Source: Bryobacterales bacterium
Lineage (GTDB): Bacteria > Cyanobacteriota > Vampirovibrionia > Obscuribacterales > Obscuribacteraceae
Assembly (NCBI GenBank): GCA_903970295.1
Contig: CAJCHQ010000767.1
Coordinates: 1-6,473, forward strand
Reading direction: 5' to 3'
DNA length: 6,473 nt
Shown: positions 5,007 to 6,473 of the stretch, piece after piece
How positions within the stretch are numbered: position 1 is the first letter of the stretch
How the letters are laid out: each line of letters starts with the position of its first letter
Program-made: the position numbers and the translations under genes
Notes under the pieces: generated by a model
What the model was told of the DNA's origin: nothing
What the model saw: only the letters and a program-made list of their open reading frames with translations
Databases searched by the model: none

Positions 5007-5568
5007 GTGCGACATGAGGTCGTTCAAGATGATTGGATTTCATCCCCGAGACGCACCGCTCTCGGTCCCCACGCAAAGAAGTCTCTGACTTTGCCCGCGT
5101 CGACAGTAAGTAATGAAATCGGCGCAAGCAGGGCGCGAAAGCCTGCAACCCATAGTCTCAATTGGGCTAAAAGGCAAGGGGAAAATCAGAAGGATTAACG
5201 CAAGTGAATCATCGTAAGTTCCGTCATCAATTGACCGGTGAAAGAGACTGATACACCGTAGCCAAAAGGCAAGCGGGTCGGTTGCTGTATTTAATTCTCC
5301 AGCAGCGTGGTGCCAAAACTCCCGTCGGAATAAAGATGGAATCCTCCCTGATTGTGTATCACTAGAACGGCACATGGTAAGTCCTTTGTGCTCTCTCCAC
5401 TGGAGAGAAGTCGGACCGCAAGGAACGGTGAAAGCGCAGAGGATAAAGGAGTCTGGAGAAAGCGAATGCCTGGCTGTAATGGCTTGGATAGGGTAATACC
5501 CACGCCGAAAGGCGGCAAACTTCCAGATGGTTCTTGGCGAAATATCAAAGCAATGGAACTGAACTTCT
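5007..5568 (+). ncRNA. Group II intron ribozyme, 5' domains (DI to start of DIV)
   Basis: This is the catalytic-scaffold RNA upstream of the RT gene, of usual length for domains I-III. Visible parts are the 5' GUGCGAC and a likely EBS2 loop (5226-5232) on a CCGTC/GACCGG stem with one bulged C. EBS1 TAATTC lies at 5292-5297. Further local hairpins are TCTCTCC/GGAGAGA (5392-5408), CGCC-GAAA-GGCG with a GNRA tetraloop (5503-5514) and a GCAGG/CCTGC stem (5128-5146). The roughly 65-base gap from EBS2 to EBS1 and their position in the first 300 bases fit domain I. Domain V, essential for catalysis, is not in the window. Confidence 0.75.
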
Positions 5569-6381
5569 GTGAAAGATAGAGTCGATCGAGACATCGGAGC
5601 AGACGAACCATCTCAAGAATGGGCTGACCTTGACTGGCGGCTCATCGAAAGACGTGTTAGGAACTTGAGGCAGCGAATATTTCGTGCGACTAAGCAATGT
5701 CAGTGGAATAAGGTCAGGAGCCTGATGAAACTGATGATGCGTAGCTATTCTAACCTGCTTTCTAGCGTTAGAAAGGTAACGCAAGAAAACAAAGGGCGCA
5801 AGACGCCTGGCGTTGACAGCCAGACAGCCTTAACCCCCAAAGCCCGCGCTAAATTAGTTCGGCAGATGCTCGATATCAAAGCTTGGGTAGCCAGACCCGG
5901 AAAACGTGTCTACATACCCAAAGCTGGTGGCAAGCAACGACCACTCGGTATTTTGACTGTCAAGAACAGAGTAGCGCAGGCGATTGTGAAGAATGCACTC
6001 GAACCTAGTTGGGAGGCTCGTTTCGAACCAAACAGCTATGGATTTCGTCCAGGTCGTGGATGCCACGATGCCATTGTGCAGTGTTGGATTCGACTTAATC
6101 GGAAAACCACTCACAAATGGGTTCTCGACGCAGACGTGCGAGCTGCATTCGACCAAATTGACCACACGTTTGTTTTAAAACGCCTCGGCAATGTGCCTGG
6201 TCGAGAGCTGATTAAACAGTGGTTGAAAGCAGGGTATGTAGATGCTGAAATCTTCAATGCCACTACTGCTGGTGTACAGCAAGGCGGCGTGATCAGTCCC
6301 TTGATCGCCAATATAGCGCTCGATGGGCTTGAAAAAGTGTTGTCCGGCAAAGCTGGATATATACGGTACGCCGATGATGTT
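5007..6381 (+). mobile_element. Group II intron, 3'-truncated
   Basis: The element starts with GTGCGAC, the GUGYG consensus of group II introns. About 560 bases of structured non-coding sequence follow, then the intron-encoded reverse transcriptase. The boundary is supported by matching exon-intron pairs IBS1/EBS1 and IBS2/EBS2. The RT sequence is of the bacterial chloroplast-like (CL) type, judged from its N-terminal pattern (RKVTQENKGRKTPGVDS). The element breaks off after the YADD motif; RT motifs 6 and 7, the thumb and X domain, and RNA domains V and VI are all absent, and sequence after 6381 is unrelated. The copy therefore cannot splice or move by itself. Confidence 0.85.
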
Positions 6382-6450
6382 ACGCGCAAAATACTAGCGC
6401 CGCATTCGAGCAAAATATCGATGCCGGGAACGGTAATTGACAAACCATAG
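5569..6450 (+). CDS. ltrA: Group II intron reverse transcriptase/maturase, truncated at YADD
   Basis: Intron-encoded proteins help the intron RNA splice and copy it into DNA at the target. From a GTG start the frame gives 293 residues, the first 270 or 271 being genuine. They show the N-terminal RT0-like region (EWADLDWRLIERRV, RKVTQENKGRKTPGVDS) and fingers (KRVYIPKAGGKQRPLG, EPSWEARFEPNSYGFRPGR). The palm has LDADVRAAFDQID with metal-binding Asp189, QQGGVISPLIANIALDG, and YIRYADD with Tyr267, Asp269 and Asp270. The family normally runs to about 450-600 residues with RT6-7, thumb/X and often DNA-binding and endonuclease domains; here 22 unrelated residues follow and a TAG ends the frame. All catalytic aspartates remain, but without the thumb it is very unlikely to work. 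No clear Shine-Dalgarno precedes the GTG, so the start is approximate. The symbol is by family analogy. Confidence 0.88.
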   Translation: MKDRVDRDIGADEPSQEWADLDWRLIERRVRNLRQRIFRATKQCQWNKVRSLMKLMMRSYSNLLSSVRKVTQENKGRKTPGVDSQTALTPKARAKLVRQMLDIKAWVARPGKRVYIPKAGGKQRPLGILTVKNRVAQAIVKNALEPSWEARFEPNSYGFRPGRGCHDAIVQCWIRLNRKTTHKWVLDADVRAAFDQIDHTFVLKRLGNVPGRELIKQWLKAGYVDAEIFNATTAGVQQGGVISPLIANIALDGLEKVLSGKAGYIRYADDVTRKILAPHSSKISMPGTVIDKP

Positions 6451-6473
6451 TTGTTCTGATTGTGTTCGTGTTT
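6382..6473. other. Unrelated sequence joined to the broken intron
   Basis: After GAT GAT GTT the sequence no longer encodes RT and does not resemble group II domains V-VI. It starts ACGCGCAAAATACTAGCGCC and is too short to classify. It may be the end of an inserted element, or the far side of a deletion. Confidence 0.45.

Noticed and set aside
2172..5540. Lone TTGGCGA at 161 and 5534 as repeat copies
   Set aside because: Both lack the T at position 10 with TTTC end; one is in the VHL-like coding region and one in intron RNA, so they are probably chance.
5040..5611. Minus-strand frames of up to 184 aa
   Set aside because: They lie opposite the group II intron RNA domains, whose boundaries and EBS loops are supported; no protein family is visible.
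6382..6473. 3' domains V and VI of the intron
   Set aside because: No AGC/GNRA-capped domain V-like hairpin is present, and the preceding RT lacks its whole C-terminal half.

Overview
The window is bacterial and looks like an accessory region. It carries a type II toxin-antitoxin pair, a truncated group II intron, several gene remnants, and long non-coding stretches between self-contained genes. Base composition is moderate and no ribosomal or housekeeping gene is present, so I do not assign a taxon. The clearest host clues are a protein with tandem VHL-beta-like domains and a Sec-exported putative zinc protease. Neither fixes the phylum.

Layout. (1) Bases 1-507 (+) hold the 3' end of a protein with two VHL-beta-like domains; its last 12 bp overlap the 3' end of the convergent higA. 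(2) Bases 1187-496 (-) are a higB-higA operon with a TTG start for higB, an ATGA overlap to higA and a perfect 8-bp dyad upstream that is the likely HigA operator. (3) Bases 1283-1952 are gene remnants: a terminator-like hairpin, a short histidine-rich minus-strand frame just upstream of it, and a plus-strand coiled-coil frame with no usable start codon. (4) Bases 1953-3036 appear non-coding. They contain five copies of a 17-bp element (TTGGCGA followed by an AT-rich TTTC end) arranged three forward and two reverse around a central dyad, followed by hairpins. (5) Bases 3037-4116 (+) encode a secreted protein with HEIGH and EEFFAE motifs, closed by a strong intrinsic terminator. (6) Bases 4193-4475 (+) are a compact unit: near-consensus promoter, 64-aa exported or membrane peptide, weak terminator. 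(7) Bases 4988-4613 (-) are a frameshifted gene for a small exported protein. (8) Bases 5007-6381 (+) are a group II intron: 5' ribozyme domains plus the start of its reverse transcriptase/maturase, broken off directly after the YADD motif. The last 92 bp are unrelated sequence.

How the parts relate. The 5' intron boundary is supported by two pairings between the flanking exon and loops inside the intron (IBS1/EBS1 and IBS2/EBS2). The 13-base target they define, AATTGGCGAATTA, matches at 12 of 13 bases two members of the 17-bp repeat cluster 2.6 kb away. The intron therefore seems to have inserted inside another copy of that repeat. This link between a dispersed iteron-like repeat and a retroelement target is the most distinctive signal here. 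I see no multi-gene pathway; the genes appear to be independent units with their own signals.
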